Shown here piece by piece: positions 44,586-53,211 of a DNA stretch of 59,134 bases (positions within the stretch are counted from its first letter, which is position 1; the number at the start of each line of letters is the position of its first letter). Made by a program: the position numbers and the translations under genes. This DNA comes from AV69 sp036498205 (lineage in GTDB: Bacteria; Verrucomicrobiota; Verrucomicrobiia; Chthoniobacterales; UBA10450): assembly GCA_036498205.1 (NCBI GenBank), contig DASXIC010000132.1, positions 1 to 59,134 on the forward strand, read 5' to 3'. Below the pieces are notes generated by a model. It had not been told where the DNA came from and did no database searches. It saw only the letters and a list, made by a program, of their open reading frames with translations.

Positions 44586-44605
44586 TAAGGGAAAGTTAGA
44601 GACCT

Positions 44606-44634
44606 AAATATTGGGAGAGAAACGGTCTTTGCAA
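44606..44634 (-). promoter_or_regulatory. Candidate promoter of the coxA operon
   Basis: On the minus strand, TTGCAA (44634-44629), 17 bases, then ATATTT (44611-44606), about 21 bases before the coxA ATG. It lies in the 100-base gap after the flavoprotein gene. Pattern match only. Confidence 0.35.
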
Positions 44635-44685
44635 AGCGGGAAAATAGACGGCCAGGACAATCGGCTGATCCTGAGAGCGGGCCGA

Positions 44686-45699
44686 TCATTTGCTCCCGGC
44701 TCCTTCCGGGACCGTCTCCTCCTGCTCAAGTTGGACGTCGCGGAATCGTCGAAGCTGGTGATTGGCCAGGCTCTCCTCAAAAAGATCGCGATTGATCGCC
44801 TGCGCCGCCGTCGCGCCCTGACCAGCGGCGATGATCATCTGGCAGTTGGCGGGTGTAACACAGCCCGCCGCATATAAATGCGGTACATTGGTGCGCATGC
44901 ACAGGTCCACTTCAATCTGACCATCCTGGTCCAGCTTCGCTCCGAGTTGTTGCGCAAGGTCAGTGTGAAAAACATCTCCGCGCGTGGTGAAAAGGTAATC
45001 GATCTTGATTTTGCGACCGTCTTCAAAAATCAGGGACCGGATCTTGGTGCCTCGATGTTCCACATCTCCAATCTTTTCGGTGTGAACCGGGATCTCATAC
45101 TCCCCCAGCCATCCCGCATGTTGAGCGTCCCACCGCGCCGACTCACCATTCGTCGTCACAATCACGCAAGGTGAATAGTAGAGCATCCCGAGTGCATACT
45201 CGACCGCGTCATTGTTCGCTCCCACGACGGCGATCCGTTTCCCGCGGACACGAAAACCGTCGCAATCCTTGCAAAAAAACATGCTGTGTCCCAGGCATTC
45301 CCTTACTCCCGGAATGTCGGGCGGGATATGGAAAATCCCGGTCGCGAGCAACACGCGTTGGGTTCGGAACTGGCTTTTTTTGCCGTGCAAAACAAAGAGA
45401 TCATCCCGAGCCTCGGCCGAAACAATTTCATCGTTCGCAAATTCGACATCGTGGCGTTCGGCTTGTTTGCGACCGAACTTAAGTAAGTCTTCGCCGTCGA
45501 TTCCCTTGGGGAAACCCAGATAGTTTTCCACTTTGGGCTCCCACTTCGCCATCGAGTGGCCGGAATCGATCACCAGGGTGTCACGCTGCGCACGCCCGAG
45601 ATAAATCGCCGCCGATAATCCGGCGATACCTCCGCCAATGACGATCACTTCTCGCACAGCCGGGTCGCGCAAATCTTTCGCTTCCACCACTTGAGTCAC
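44686..45699 (-). CDS. Thioredoxin-reductase-like FAD/NAD(P) oxidoreductase
   Basis: A 337-residue flavoprotein with FAD motif VIVIGGGIAGLSAA, a redox CxxC (Cys143-Cys146, FFCKDCDGF) in place of the usual CATC, and a second nucleotide fold VVGANNDAVEYA. The NADPH-specific arginine motif (HRRD) of TrxR is not seen, the region reading VTTNGES, so NADPH preference and thioredoxin as partner are uncertain. The C-terminal FAD segment (LYAAGCVTPANCQMIIAAGQGATAA) is normal. It lies 100 bases before coxA on the same strand. Confidence 0.8.
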   Translation of the reverse strand: MTQVVEAKDLRDPAVREVIVIGGGIAGLSAAIYLGRAQRDTLVIDSGHSMAKWEPKVENYLGFPKGIDGEDLLKFGRKQAERHDVEFANDEIVSAEARDDLFVLHGKKSQFRTQRVLLATGIFHIPPDIPGVRECLGHSMFFCKDCDGFRVRGKRIAVVGANNDAVEYALGMLYYSPCVIVTTNGESARWDAQHAGWLGEYEIPVHTEKIGDVEHRGTKIRSLIFEDGRKIKIDYLFTTRGDVFHTDLAQQLGAKLDQDGQIEVDLCMRTNVPHLYAAGCVTPANCQMIIAAGQGATAAQAINRDLFEESLANHQLRRFRDVQLEQEETVPEGAGSK

Positions 45700-45760
45700 A
45701 TACGCACTTCGCGGCTGGCTGACACTTTGATCGCGTCGGTTGTGGCGCGATAATAGGGCG

Positions 45761-48619
45761 GTGACGGAGGAAGGATTGCGCAGGCTGCAGGAGACCGGCT
45801 GCGATGTGCGCGTGGATCCGCTTACGCGAATTCTCTACGCTACCGACGCTTCGATTTATCAGATTGAACCGGCGGCGATCGCATTTCCACGCTCGGCCGC
45901 TGAAGCAAGCGCAATCATTACCGCCGGGATCGATGCCGGCCTCTCGATTACTCCGCGCGGTGCCGGGACGAGTCTTGTCGGCAATTCGATAGGGGATGGA
46001 TTGATTGTCGATTTCTCGCGCCATAACCGACAAATTTCGGATCTGGATCTGGAGCGCAGACGTGTCTGCGTTGGCGCGGGTGTCGTGCTCGATCAACTGA
46101 ACAGTTTTCTCAATCCCTACGGGTTTTGTTTCGGCCCCGACGTGGCCACCAGCTCGCGCGCGACCATCGGCGGCATGATCGCGAACAATTCTTCCGGCGC
46201 ACGAGTCCCCGTTTACGGAACCACTGCCGATCATGTGATTTCTACTGAAATCGTATTGGCTGACGGCCGAGTCGTACAGATCGGATCGGAGCACGATGCG
46301 CTTGGCCAGGAGCGAAATGAAATCGGCAAGCTTGTCGGGCAGCACAGCGCGGAAATGGCCGAACGTTGGCCTCCCGGGCTGACCAAACGCTGGCCCGGCT
46401 ATGGAATCGAGCGTTTTGTTCGGGCACCAAAGAATTTGAATGAAATTCTCGCCGGTAGCGAAGGAACCCTGGCTGCGATTTTTTCTGCGGAGCTAAAAAT
46501 TTTTCCTCTTCCCCGCGTGAAAGGCCTTGGCCTGGTATTTTTCGCAAGCATAGGCGAAGCGATGCAGGCGACAGTTTCGCTGTTGGACCTTAAACCCGCT
46601 GCGATCGAGCACATCGATCGGCCTCTGCTCGATCGAACAAAAGGTCAGCTCCATTTCCAGGCCGCGCGCGATCTTATGGAGCTCGACGTCAGTCCGTGTG
46701 AAGCAATCCTGCTTGTCGAGTTTTACGACGATCACGTAGCCGAGCGGCTCGCGATTCTACAGGCGCGCAAACTTGGTCTGCGATCGAAAATTCTTACTGA
46801 TGCGGCACAAATGAATCTTGTCTGGGCGGTCCGAAAAGCTGGGCTTTCGCTGCTGACGGGATGCGTCGGCCCGGCCAAACCTGTGGCGTTCATCGAAGAC
46901 GCAGCAGTCCGTCCCGGACAACTGCCCGATTACGTGCGCGGTCTGCAAGCAATCATGAAGCCGCTGGACCTTGAAGCGTCCTACTATGGACATGCGGCCA
47001 GCGGGCTCTTGCACGTGCGACCAGTCCTCGATTTACACAACGCTGCCGACTTGAAAAAATTTCGGTGCGTTGCCGACCAAACTTCGGCCCTGGTCAGGCA
47101 ATTTAAAGGGTCGCTTTCAGCAGAACACGGGGTCGGCATCGCGCGCACGGAATATATGCGCGAGCAACTCGGGGACGGGTTGTTGGGAGTGATGCGCGAA
47201 ATCAAGCGTCTGTTCGATCCGGGTGGACGGATGAATCCGGGCAAAATTTTCGATACCGGCATCTTTCGGATCGATTCGCATTTGCGGGACAACTTCGAAC
47301 GGCCGCCCGAACTGCCCTTCAGCCCCCGCCTCGCATTTGCCTTCAAGGATCACTCCTTCATTGGAAATCTTGAGCAATGCAACGGGTGCGGAGGCTGCCG
47401 CAAAGATGCCCCGACTATGTGTCCGACGTTTCTGGCCACTGGAGAAGAAATCATGTCGACACGTGGGCGAGCCAACGTCATTCGAAGGGTGCTGCAATGG
47501 AGAGAAAATGGCCGTGATCCGTTTCAGTCGGAAGAACTGGACGCTGCTCTGAGCAATTGCCTCTCCTGCAAGGGTTGCACGCCGGAATGTCCCTCCAACG
47601 TCAATCTCGCGCTGCTCAAAGCAGAGCTACTCCACGCAGCACATGGCAGGAATGGCATTGGCTTGCGCGAACGAATTCTTAGTCGACCCGATCTGCTCGG
47701 GCGAATTGCTTGCGCCGTGCCACGACTGGCGAATGCGACCCTCGAGTTCGGGCCATTGCGCATTTTGCTGGAAAAAATCATTGGCCTTTCGGCAAGACGC
47801 GCATTGCCGGAATACACAAGGGAACGTTTCGATCACTGGTTTAGGGAACGTGCCGTAGCTGGGATCGCCGACCCTGCCACCGCAGCCAACGACCGCGGCC
47901 ACAGCGGTGATAGCGTCATTTTGTGGGACGATACTTTTGTTCGCTACAATGAGCCGCACATTGGGAAGGCAGCGGTCAAGGTGCTGGAAGCATTGGGATT
48001 TGAAGTCGTTCTCGCAGACGGGCGCCGATGTTGTGGACGCCCGGCATTCAGTCAGGGAGATCTGGATACTGCTGCAGGTCTCGGTGCTCACAATGTCGAG
48101 TTACTGCGTCGTCGTGAGGATGACAGCCCGATTCTTTTTCTCGAGCCCTCTTGTTTTTCGATGTTTGTGGACGATTACCGCGAGCTGAAAATTCCCAACT
48201 GGGAGGCAATCGCCAAACGGAGCTTTCTCTTCGAACAATTCGTTGACCAAATGCTCGCGCGGGAACCGCAGCGCGCACGATTCTCAGAACGCACAGAGTC
48301 AGTGGCAATTCATGCGCATTGCCACGCAAAAGCGCTGCTCAAACCGGAGTTCATGACGCGGCTGGTTGAGCGATTACCTGGGCGGACCGCAAAACTGCTG
48401 GATACCGGCTGTTGCGGAATGGCTGGCGCATTTGGAATGACGGAATCGAAACGTGAGTTATCACTGCAAGTTGCGGCGCGAATGCTGGAAAAAATTCGAG
48501 CCGAAGGTCCAGATGTAACCGTGGTCGCATCGGGCACGAGTTGTCGCCACCAAATTTCCGAACTTTCGGCCTCGAGACCGAAACATATGGCCGAGGTCTT
48601 GGCCGACGCCATTGCGTAG
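45761..48619 (+). CDS. Fused FAD-linked and iron-sulfur dehydrogenase (GlcD-GlcF / D-lactate dehydrogenase type)
   Basis: A 952-residue fusion. N-terminal FAD-binding PCMH domain (PRGAGTSLVGNSIGDGLIVD, VATSSRATIGGMIANNSSG) and FAD-oxidase C-terminal domain (GSLSAEHGVGIARTEYMREQLG) as in GlcD; then two Cys-rich clusters (CNGCGGCRKDAPTMCP and CLSCKGCTPECPSNV) and two CCG domains (RCCGRPAFSQGD, TGCCGMAGAFGMTES) as in GlcF. It would oxidise a 2-hydroxy acid such as D-lactate or glycolate and pass electrons to quinone. GTG at 45761 is preferred over an in-frame TTG at 45740. It is the only plus-strand gene in the respiratory island. Confidence 0.9.
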   Translation: MTEEGLRRLQETGCDVRVDPLTRILYATDASIYQIEPAAIAFPRSAAEASAIITAGIDAGLSITPRGAGTSLVGNSIGDGLIVDFSRHNRQISDLDLERRRVCVGAGVVLDQLNSFLNPYGFCFGPDVATSSRATIGGMIANNSSGARVPVYGTTADHVISTEIVLADGRVVQIGSEHDALGQERNEIGKLVGQHSAEMAERWPPGLTKRWPGYGIERFVRAPKNLNEILAGSEGTLAAIFSAELKIFPLPRVKGLGLVFFASIGEAMQATVSLLDLKPAAIEHIDRPLLDRTKGQLHFQAARDLMELDVSPCEAILLVEFYDDHVAERLAILQARKLGLRSKILTDAAQMNLVWAVRKAGLSLLTGCVGPAKPVAFIEDAAVRPGQLPDYVRGLQAIMKPLDLEASYYGHAASGLLHVRPVLDLHNAADLKKFRCVADQTSALVRQFKGSLSAEHGVGIARTEYMREQLGDGLLGVMREIKRLFDPGGRMNPGKIFDTGIFRIDSHLRDNFERPPELPFSPRLAFAFKDHSFIGNLEQCNGCGGCRKDAPTMCPTFLATGEEIMSTRGRANVIRRVLQWRENGRDPFQSEELDAALSNCLSCKGCTPECPSNVNLALLKAELLHAAHGRNGIGLRERILSRPDLLGRIACAVPRLANATLEFGPLRILLEKIIGLSARRALPEYTRERFDHWFRERAVAGIADPATAANDRGHSGDSVILWDDTFVRYNEPHIGKAAVKVLEALGFEVVLADGRRCCGRPAFSQGDLDTAAGLGAHNVELLRRREDDSPILFLEPSCFSMFVDDYRELKIPNWEAIAKRSFLFEQFVDQMLAREPQRARFSERTESVAIHAHCHAKALLKPEFMTRLVERLPGRTAKLLDTGCCGMAGAFGMTESKRELSLQVAARMLEKIRAEGPDVTVVASGTSCRHQISELSASRPKHMAEVLADAIA

Positions 48620-48628
48620 TTCGAACAC

Positions 48629-48711
48629 GTCATCCTGAGCGCAAGCGAAGGACCTCGCAAATGTCGTTTCCAGCTTGCGAGGTCCTCGCCGTCTTTGCGG
48701 CTTGGGATGAC
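48629..48711. repeat. Large palindromic dispersed repeat (REP-like hairpin)
   Basis: Outer arms GTCATCC (48629-48635) and GGATGAC (48705-48711), inner perfect arms GGACCTCGCAA (48650-48660) and TTGCGAGGTCC (48675-48685) with a 14-base loop. It lies 10 bases past the stop of the fused dehydrogenase gene in a 152-base gap, converging with the EVE gene. A degenerate relative is at 18950-19062. It may act as a transcription or mRNA end block. Confidence 0.7.
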
Positions 48712-48771
48712 AAGCTAGTGTTTTGGGGATAGGAGCTTCACCGGCGGACGAACTCGGCTTCGTTTAAGATA

Positions 48772-49182
48772 TCACGCTTGCCCGAGGCGAAGAATTTCGC
48801 GGTAGTCGGCGGCGGATAAAGCGTGAACGGAAAGCCGGGATTGGCGAACGAGAGAAATATTTTTCAATTTCGGCCTCTCCTTAATCTCTTCGAGGGAGAC
48901 AAGCCGGCGAAGTGGTCTGACCGGCGCAAGATCGACCGCGCTCCAGTCGCCTTCCTTTGCCGTCGGATCGGGATAGGCTCCCCGGACTACTTTTGCGATG
49001 CCAACGACAGCTTTGTCGGTAACGCTGTGATAAAATAGAACTTCGTCGCCTGGGCGCATGGTCCGCAGATTATTTCGCGCAGTAAAATTGCGCACGCCCG
49101 TCCAGTTGGTTTTGCCCTCAGCCACGAAATCGTTCCAGGAATAAGCAGCCGGTTCCTGTTTCACGAGCCAGTATTTTTTCAT
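48772..49182 (-). CDS. EVE-domain protein
   Basis: A 136-residue PUA-like single-domain protein. Start KYWLVKQEPAAYSWNDF, then TNWTGVRNFTARNNLRTMRPGDEVLFYHS and GIAKVVRGAYPD are the family signature (human THYN1-like). EVE domains are thought to bind modified bases in DNA or RNA. No restriction or modification genes are adjacent. It lies just after (32 bases) the cytochrome gene of the ACIII cluster on the same strand. Confidence 0.88.
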   Translation of the reverse strand: MKKYWLVKQEPAAYSWNDFVAEGKTNWTGVRNFTARNNLRTMRPGDEVLFYHSVTDKAVVGIAKVVRGAYPDPTAKEGDWSAVDLAPVRPLRRLVSLEEIKERPKLKNISLVRQSRLSVHALSAADYREILRLGQA

Positions 49183-49214
49183 GGCCGCGCCCTAACAGCG
49201 CAAAAGTTTAGTCT

Positions 49215-49997
49215 CTACGGTTTTGGCGGTTGCGCGCCGGGTGTTTGCGCAGGCGGACTTCCAGATGGTGGCGCACCGGCAGGAGCGCCGCCGCCGGGAA
49301 GATCTTCATCAGGCACAGCCAGAATGTCCTTCTCGGTAAAAGATTCCGGATGACTGGCGAGCTCTTTGCGCAAGGCTGCGATTTGTTCGGGCGTGACGGG
49401 ACTCGCCTTGTTGCCCCAATCACTTCGCTCGTAGGTTAGAACGTCAGCTATTCTCTGATCGGTCAGTGTCTTGTCCCACGGTTGCATCACTGCGGTGCCG
49501 AATTGTTGGCCTTTCACTTTCACCGGACCTTGTAAACCTTTCAGCACGATCATCGCAGGACGGCGTGAGCCACCAGTGGTAAATTCCGACCCGGCAAGTG
49601 GAGGGTATTGTCCCGGAACGCCAAGGCCATTTGCCTGATGGCAAGTGGCGCAGTTCGCGAGAAATATTTTTTTGCCGCGCTCGGCTGGAGAAAGTTGCGC
49701 TGCCTGCTCGCCACCAGCTTGACCGGGCCCAGCCGATTTCTTTGCCATCTGTTCACCAGCATATGGATCGAGGCTGTCTCCACTAAAGTTTCCGGAGAAA
49801 CGGCCGAGATACGCGCCGCCAAAGAAAATCGCCAGGCCATAGACGACGATCAACCAGATGGAGAGTGGTTCCAGTCCCACCCGCGGTTCTGTTTTTTCGC
49901 GCTGAATTGCAGCGTGGACATTCTGCACCTCTTCCGTCTCGCCGTAATCCATTCCCTGCCGGCGGCGTGATTCTGGCGTTGAATTCGACGGCGTCAT
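49215..49997 (-). CDS. Membrane-anchored monoheme cytochrome c
   Basis: A 260-residue protein with a cytoplasmic N-terminus, one TM helix (LSIWLIVVYGLAIFFGGAYLG, about 45-65) and a periplasmic cytochrome c domain with CATCH (about residue 118) and probable axial Met in TAVMQPW. A Pro/Gly-rich tail follows. The layout resembles CcoP but with only one heme. It follows ccoO-like with a 4-base ATGA overlap, so it belongs to the same operon and may carry electrons from ACIII to the aa3 oxidase. Confidence 0.88.
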   Translation of the reverse strand: MTPSNSTPESRRRQGMDYGETEEVQNVHAAIQREKTEPRVGLEPLSIWLIVVYGLAIFFGGAYLGRFSGNFSGDSLDPYAGEQMAKKSAGPGQAGGEQAAQLSPAERGKKIFLANCATCHQANGLGVPGQYPPLAGSEFTTGGSRRPAMIVLKGLQGPVKVKGQQFGTAVMQPWDKTLTDQRIADVLTYERSDWGNKASPVTPEQIAALRKELASHPESFTEKDILAVPDEDLPGGGAPAGAPPSGSPPAQTPGAQPPKP

Positions 49998-51034
49998 TTT
50001 GCGCTTTTTCCGGGAGACGGCGACGTCGGCGCTGGGGCGGCCGACTTCACTTCTTTTAATGGGTGGGATTGGTCGAGCGACATCAAGTATGCGACCAAAC
50101 ACTCAGCATCATAACTCGGCACAATTTCCCAACCTTCGCGCGGCGCTTCCTCACCGCGCAGCTTTAGTGCTCGTGCCGAAACTTGCCCGCTCACCGGGCG
50201 CTTAACGTAAAGGAATTTGTAGGCCGGCATATTTGAATCAACGTTTATGCTGCGCGGCGAATAAAGATGCTGATGATGCCAGGCGGCGGAATACGCCTGC
50301 GGCGAATCCGTGGGAAGCGATGCGAGAGTCGTTCCAGCGTCAGGTGTTGCAGGAGCGGGTGGCGATGGGCCGGCCGGGGCAGCATTGGCCACGTTTGCAT
50401 TGGCAGGAGAGCCGGCTGCAATAGCAGGGGATGGGGAAGCTGCAACTTGCGTTTTCCCGCTCGGGCTCGCAGGGGGAGAGGCTGCTGCCGCAAGAGACGC
50501 CGTAGCTGTACTGGGCACGGCTGTGGGAGTGCCCTGCGGTTTCGGGGCTTGATTGGCCGTTACGGCGCCAGGCGCCGCCGATCCTCCCGGCGTTGGAGAT
50601 GCGTTTGCTGCAGACGGCGCAACCGCCGGAGCCGGGCTACCCTGAGCGGGAGCGTTCTGATCTTCCGCAGGTGCCCGGTGACCTATGTTCGCGAGATCTG
50701 GCCCCATTCTCATTTTGCCCAGCTCTACCGGACGCTCGAATATGTAATCGCGTGGCGCACTTCGCCGTTCCCCCCATTTTCGCTCGATGTCAGACCCGGC
50801 ATAATCGGCTCGAACCTGCTGACTGTGGCAATAGAAACATCCATTTGCGGCGTAAATGCGGCGGCCGCGTTCAGCCATGCCCGATTTTGGCACCGGATAA
50901 GCATCTTTACCCTCTTCATCCGTTTGCGGATCAAGATGTCCGATTTGCAAATTCGGAATGAAAGCGAGGCCCATCCACGAGAACGCGAGGGTAGCGCAAA
51001 TTCCGAGAATGAGTGGCGTAAAACCTTTCATCAA
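49994..51034 (-). CDS. CcoO/FixO-like monoheme cytochrome c subunit
   Basis: A 346-residue protein: N-terminal TM (PLILGICATLAFSWMGLAFIP), heme site GCFYCHSQQVR with the typical following MRMGPDLANIGHR, and an axial Met in DSNMPAYKFLY. Between them, about residues 125-235, lies a low-complexity stretch of Ala, Pro, Ser, Gly and Thr absent from ordinary CcoO. Heme-binding residues are intact, unlike those of the neighbouring CcoN-like subunit. It overlaps the next gene by 4 bases at each side. Confidence 0.9.
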   Translation of the reverse strand: MMKGFTPLILGICATLAFSWMGLAFIPNLQIGHLDPQTDEEGKDAYPVPKSGMAERGRRIYAANGCFYCHSQQVRADYAGSDIERKWGERRSAPRDYIFERPVELGKMRMGPDLANIGHRAPAEDQNAPAQGSPAPAVAPSAANASPTPGGSAAPGAVTANQAPKPQGTPTAVPSTATASLAAAASPPASPSGKTQVAASPSPAIAAGSPANANVANAAPAGPSPPAPATPDAGTTLASLPTDSPQAYSAAWHHQHLYSPRSINVDSNMPAYKFLYVKRPVSGQVSARALKLRGEEAPREGWEIVPSYDAECLVAYLMSLDQSHPLKEVKSAAPAPTSPSPGKSAK

Positions 51035-52542
51035 TGGGCCACCATCTCCTCAGGATCCGGGTTAACGGGATTCAAAAATGTCGGAACGCTGGCTGTGCGA
51101 CCGAGGCCGAAAAGCATTAAGCCGAAGTGATACGCGAAAGTGAAATGGGCGACTGTCATCAACACACCGGCCAGGCTCCGGCCGCGCAGATAGGGCAGGA
51201 CCGATTGCGTACTTTCGGTAAAAGCGAGCGTCGGATTATCCATGTTCAATCCCTGAACCAGCCCGCCGGCGAGCAACATCAATGTCATCAACGCGATTCC
51301 GTAAACCGACGACCAAAAATGGAGCTTGATCAGCGAAGAATAGCGCCACTCGCGACCGACCAATCGCGGCACGATGTAGTACATGGCGCCGAACATGATC
51401 ATGGTGAAAAAGGCGTAGAGTCCCAAATGGCTGTAGGCGATGCTCACTTCACTGAATTGGAGAAAGCGTGCGAACGAGCGCAGAGAAATCATCACCCCGA
51501 GAACGCTGAAAACTGTGTAAGACATCGCACCGAAGACAGTAAACCGTAGCGTCGGGCTGTAGCGCATAAGGGGGAAATAGTCGCGCATCGTCATGTGATG
51601 ATTGAGCCCGACGGTGGCGACCGGGATTAGCGCCAGAATCATTGCCGCGATACTGGCCGTAACCATCCAGGCCGGGAAGGGGCCGTCGATCAGGCGTTGC
51701 ATTCCAGTCCAACTCGCAAAAAGGGCGTAACTCCAGAATCCAATCGCGGCCAGGTGATAACTGTAAACGGGCCGCCCGATGACTTTGGGAATCATGTAAT
51801 AGGCTGTCCCGAGTCCAAGCGAACCGAACCACAGAAAGAGAAGGTTGTTCGCGTACCACCAGTCTACCGCGGCCTGGAGAACTCCCTGCACTGGGACGAC
51901 AAAAAGCATTGTTTGCGCGGCAAGATAGATCCACGGGAACCAAAGGAATGCCGCCAGCAAATACCATTGCGTGATGTAAATGGGACCGCCTCGGCGGAAA
52001 CGGAACATCAACACCGCCCACGAGACGATTAACGAATAGGCAACAAAGAGCGTGATTGCGGCGTAGAGCGGAAACTCCAGCCAGTTATATCCAGTGCTGT
52101 CTCCAGCGAGAATTCCCCCGACGCCGAGAAGCACACCCAGGTTCCAAAACACGCCACCGGCAACAAGCAATAAAGGATGCCGCAGCGTTGTTCGACACAA
52201 GCGCGCCATCAACCAAATGGCTGTGCCGATACCTACCATTGAAGCCCAGCCGTAGAGCATGACGTTGACATGCGCCGGCCGGATTCGTCCCCACGTGAGA
52301 AACGCCACATTCGAGAACAGGTCAGGTGAATGTAATTTAAAGGACGTGAATCCGGCCAGGATCGTGCCGAGGAGCAACCATGCCAGGGCCGAGGTGTAGA
52401 ACATCAGAACCGGGACACGGGTCGAAGCGTCAATTAATGCGCGCTCCACTTGGGAGACATCCCCCGCGGTCAAATCGGTTACACTGCTGGGCGCCTTCAG
52501 TGGAATTTCTGTTGGATCGGTAGCTGAAGCTGCTGAGTTCAT
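51031..52542 (-). CDS. CcoN-like heme-copper oxidase subunit I homolog without the O2-reduction site
   Basis: A 503-residue polytopic protein (12 or more TM helices) clearly homologous to CcoN of cbb3 oxidase: WGRIRPAHVNVMLYGWAS, DWWYANNLLFLWFGS, GRPVYSYHL and YIVPRLVGRE. Both low-spin heme ligands are kept (His91, His372). But against the P. stutzeri enzyme, CuB His207 is Asn232, His257 is Gln282, His258 is Arg283, the cross-linked Tyr251 is Ala276, and high-spin heme His345 is Tyr370. It cannot bind CuB or a normal heme b3. Probably a diheme-less or single b-heme membrane subunit linked to ACIII. Alignment is ungapped around all these sites. Confidence 0.92.
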   Translation of the reverse strand: MNSAASATDPTEIPLKAPSSVTDLTAGDVSQVERALIDASTRVPVLMFYTSALAWLLLGTILAGFTSFKLHSPDLFSNVAFLTWGRIRPAHVNVMLYGWASMVGIGTAIWLMARLCRTTLRHPLLLVAGGVFWNLGVLLGVGGILAGDSTGYNWLEFPLYAAITLFVAYSLIVSWAVLMFRFRRGGPIYITQWYLLAAFLWFPWIYLAAQTMLFVVPVQGVLQAAVDWWYANNLLFLWFGSLGLGTAYYMIPKVIGRPVYSYHLAAIGFWSYALFASWTGMQRLIDGPFPAWMVTASIAAMILALIPVATVGLNHHMTMRDYFPLMRYSPTLRFTVFGAMSYTVFSVLGVMISLRSFARFLQFSEVSIAYSHLGLYAFFTMIMFGAMYYIVPRLVGREWRYSSLIKLHFWSSVYGIALMTLMLLAGGLVQGLNMDNPTLAFTESTQSVLPYLRGRSLAGVLMTVAHFTFAYHFGLMLFGLGRTASVPTFLNPVNPDPEEMVAH

Positions 52543-53210
52543 CAGGGAGTCTTTCCGGGAACAGGGAGCGGTGTGCCCGCAGGAGATTGCACCGGCGTTC
52601 CCGAGGGTGAAACTGCCGGCCGTGCCGGTTGGGACCCCGGTGTAGCAGCCGGCGTCGCGGAAGCACCAGGCTGCGTGCCGGGTTGCGCGCCCGGCGGATT
52701 TGCTGCCGCCGCAGGCTGGTTGCGATTTTCCGAGTCCTTTCCTTCGACTGCCTTCGCCTTAGGCGTTCCGCTGGGTGTCGGTGAAGCGGCCGGGATCGCC
52801 GATGGCTGTGCGGCCCCGGTTTGTGCGGCGGCCGATTGCGGACTGGCGGCAGGCGATTGTTCCGCGCCAGGCGGTGGCGATTCGATCGGATTGGCTGGTG
52901 CCGGTGTTTTTTCCGCCAACCCGGCCACAGTGAGTTCCATCGCGCGATCAATCGGTATTCGTGCGATCCCTTTGCTCTTGTCGACCCAGGCATAGGAATG
53001 CAGTTCAGTGTTCGCGTCCGCTTGCACTTTCTTAAGAATTTCCATGCGCTCCTTCGCCCTTCTCGCTTCGTAATTATCCCCGCGCGGAGAGAGGCCGATG
53101 AGCACCAGGACGGTCAAGCCAAAGACGATAAAGAGCAGAATGATCCCGAGCCATGCGCCGAACGGAATCGGCGTGCGATCAACGACCTCGGAGGTAATGG
53201 GTGCGGCCAT
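52542..53210 (-). CDS. Membrane-anchored protein of the ACIII cluster with low-complexity tail
   Basis: A 222-residue protein. TM helix at about 17-42 (PFGAWLGIILLFIVFGLTVLVLIGL), a short conserved-looking periplasmic segment (HSYAWVDKSKGIARIPIDRAM, about 72-92) and then about 115 residues of Pro, Ala, Gly, Ser, Thr repeats. The RIPIDRAM segment resembles a short motif I recall near oxidase and SCO genes in other phyla; no function is assigned. It lies between actF and the ccoN-like gene with 1-base contacts on both sides. Confidence 0.7.
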   Translation of the reverse strand: MAAPITSEVVDRTPIPFGAWLGIILLFIVFGLTVLVLIGLSPRGDNYEARRAKERMEILKKVQADANTELHSYAWVDKSKGIARIPIDRAMELTVAGLAEKTPAPANPIESPPPGAEQSPAASPQSAAAQTGAAQPSAIPAASPTPSGTPKAKAVEGKDSENRNQPAAAANPPGAQPGTQPGASATPAATPGSQPARPAVSPSGTPVQSPAGTPLPVPGKTP

Positions 53211-53211
53211 A

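Noticed and set aside
50267..51130. 287-codon open frame on the plus strand opposite the ccoO-like gene
   Set aside because: Arg/Cys/Gly-rich shadow of the GC-rich low-complexity part of the minus-strand gene; no family features.
51031..52542. NO reductase (NorB) or normal cbb3 oxidase
   Set aside because: All His ligands for CuB or FeB are absent, so neither activity is plausible.
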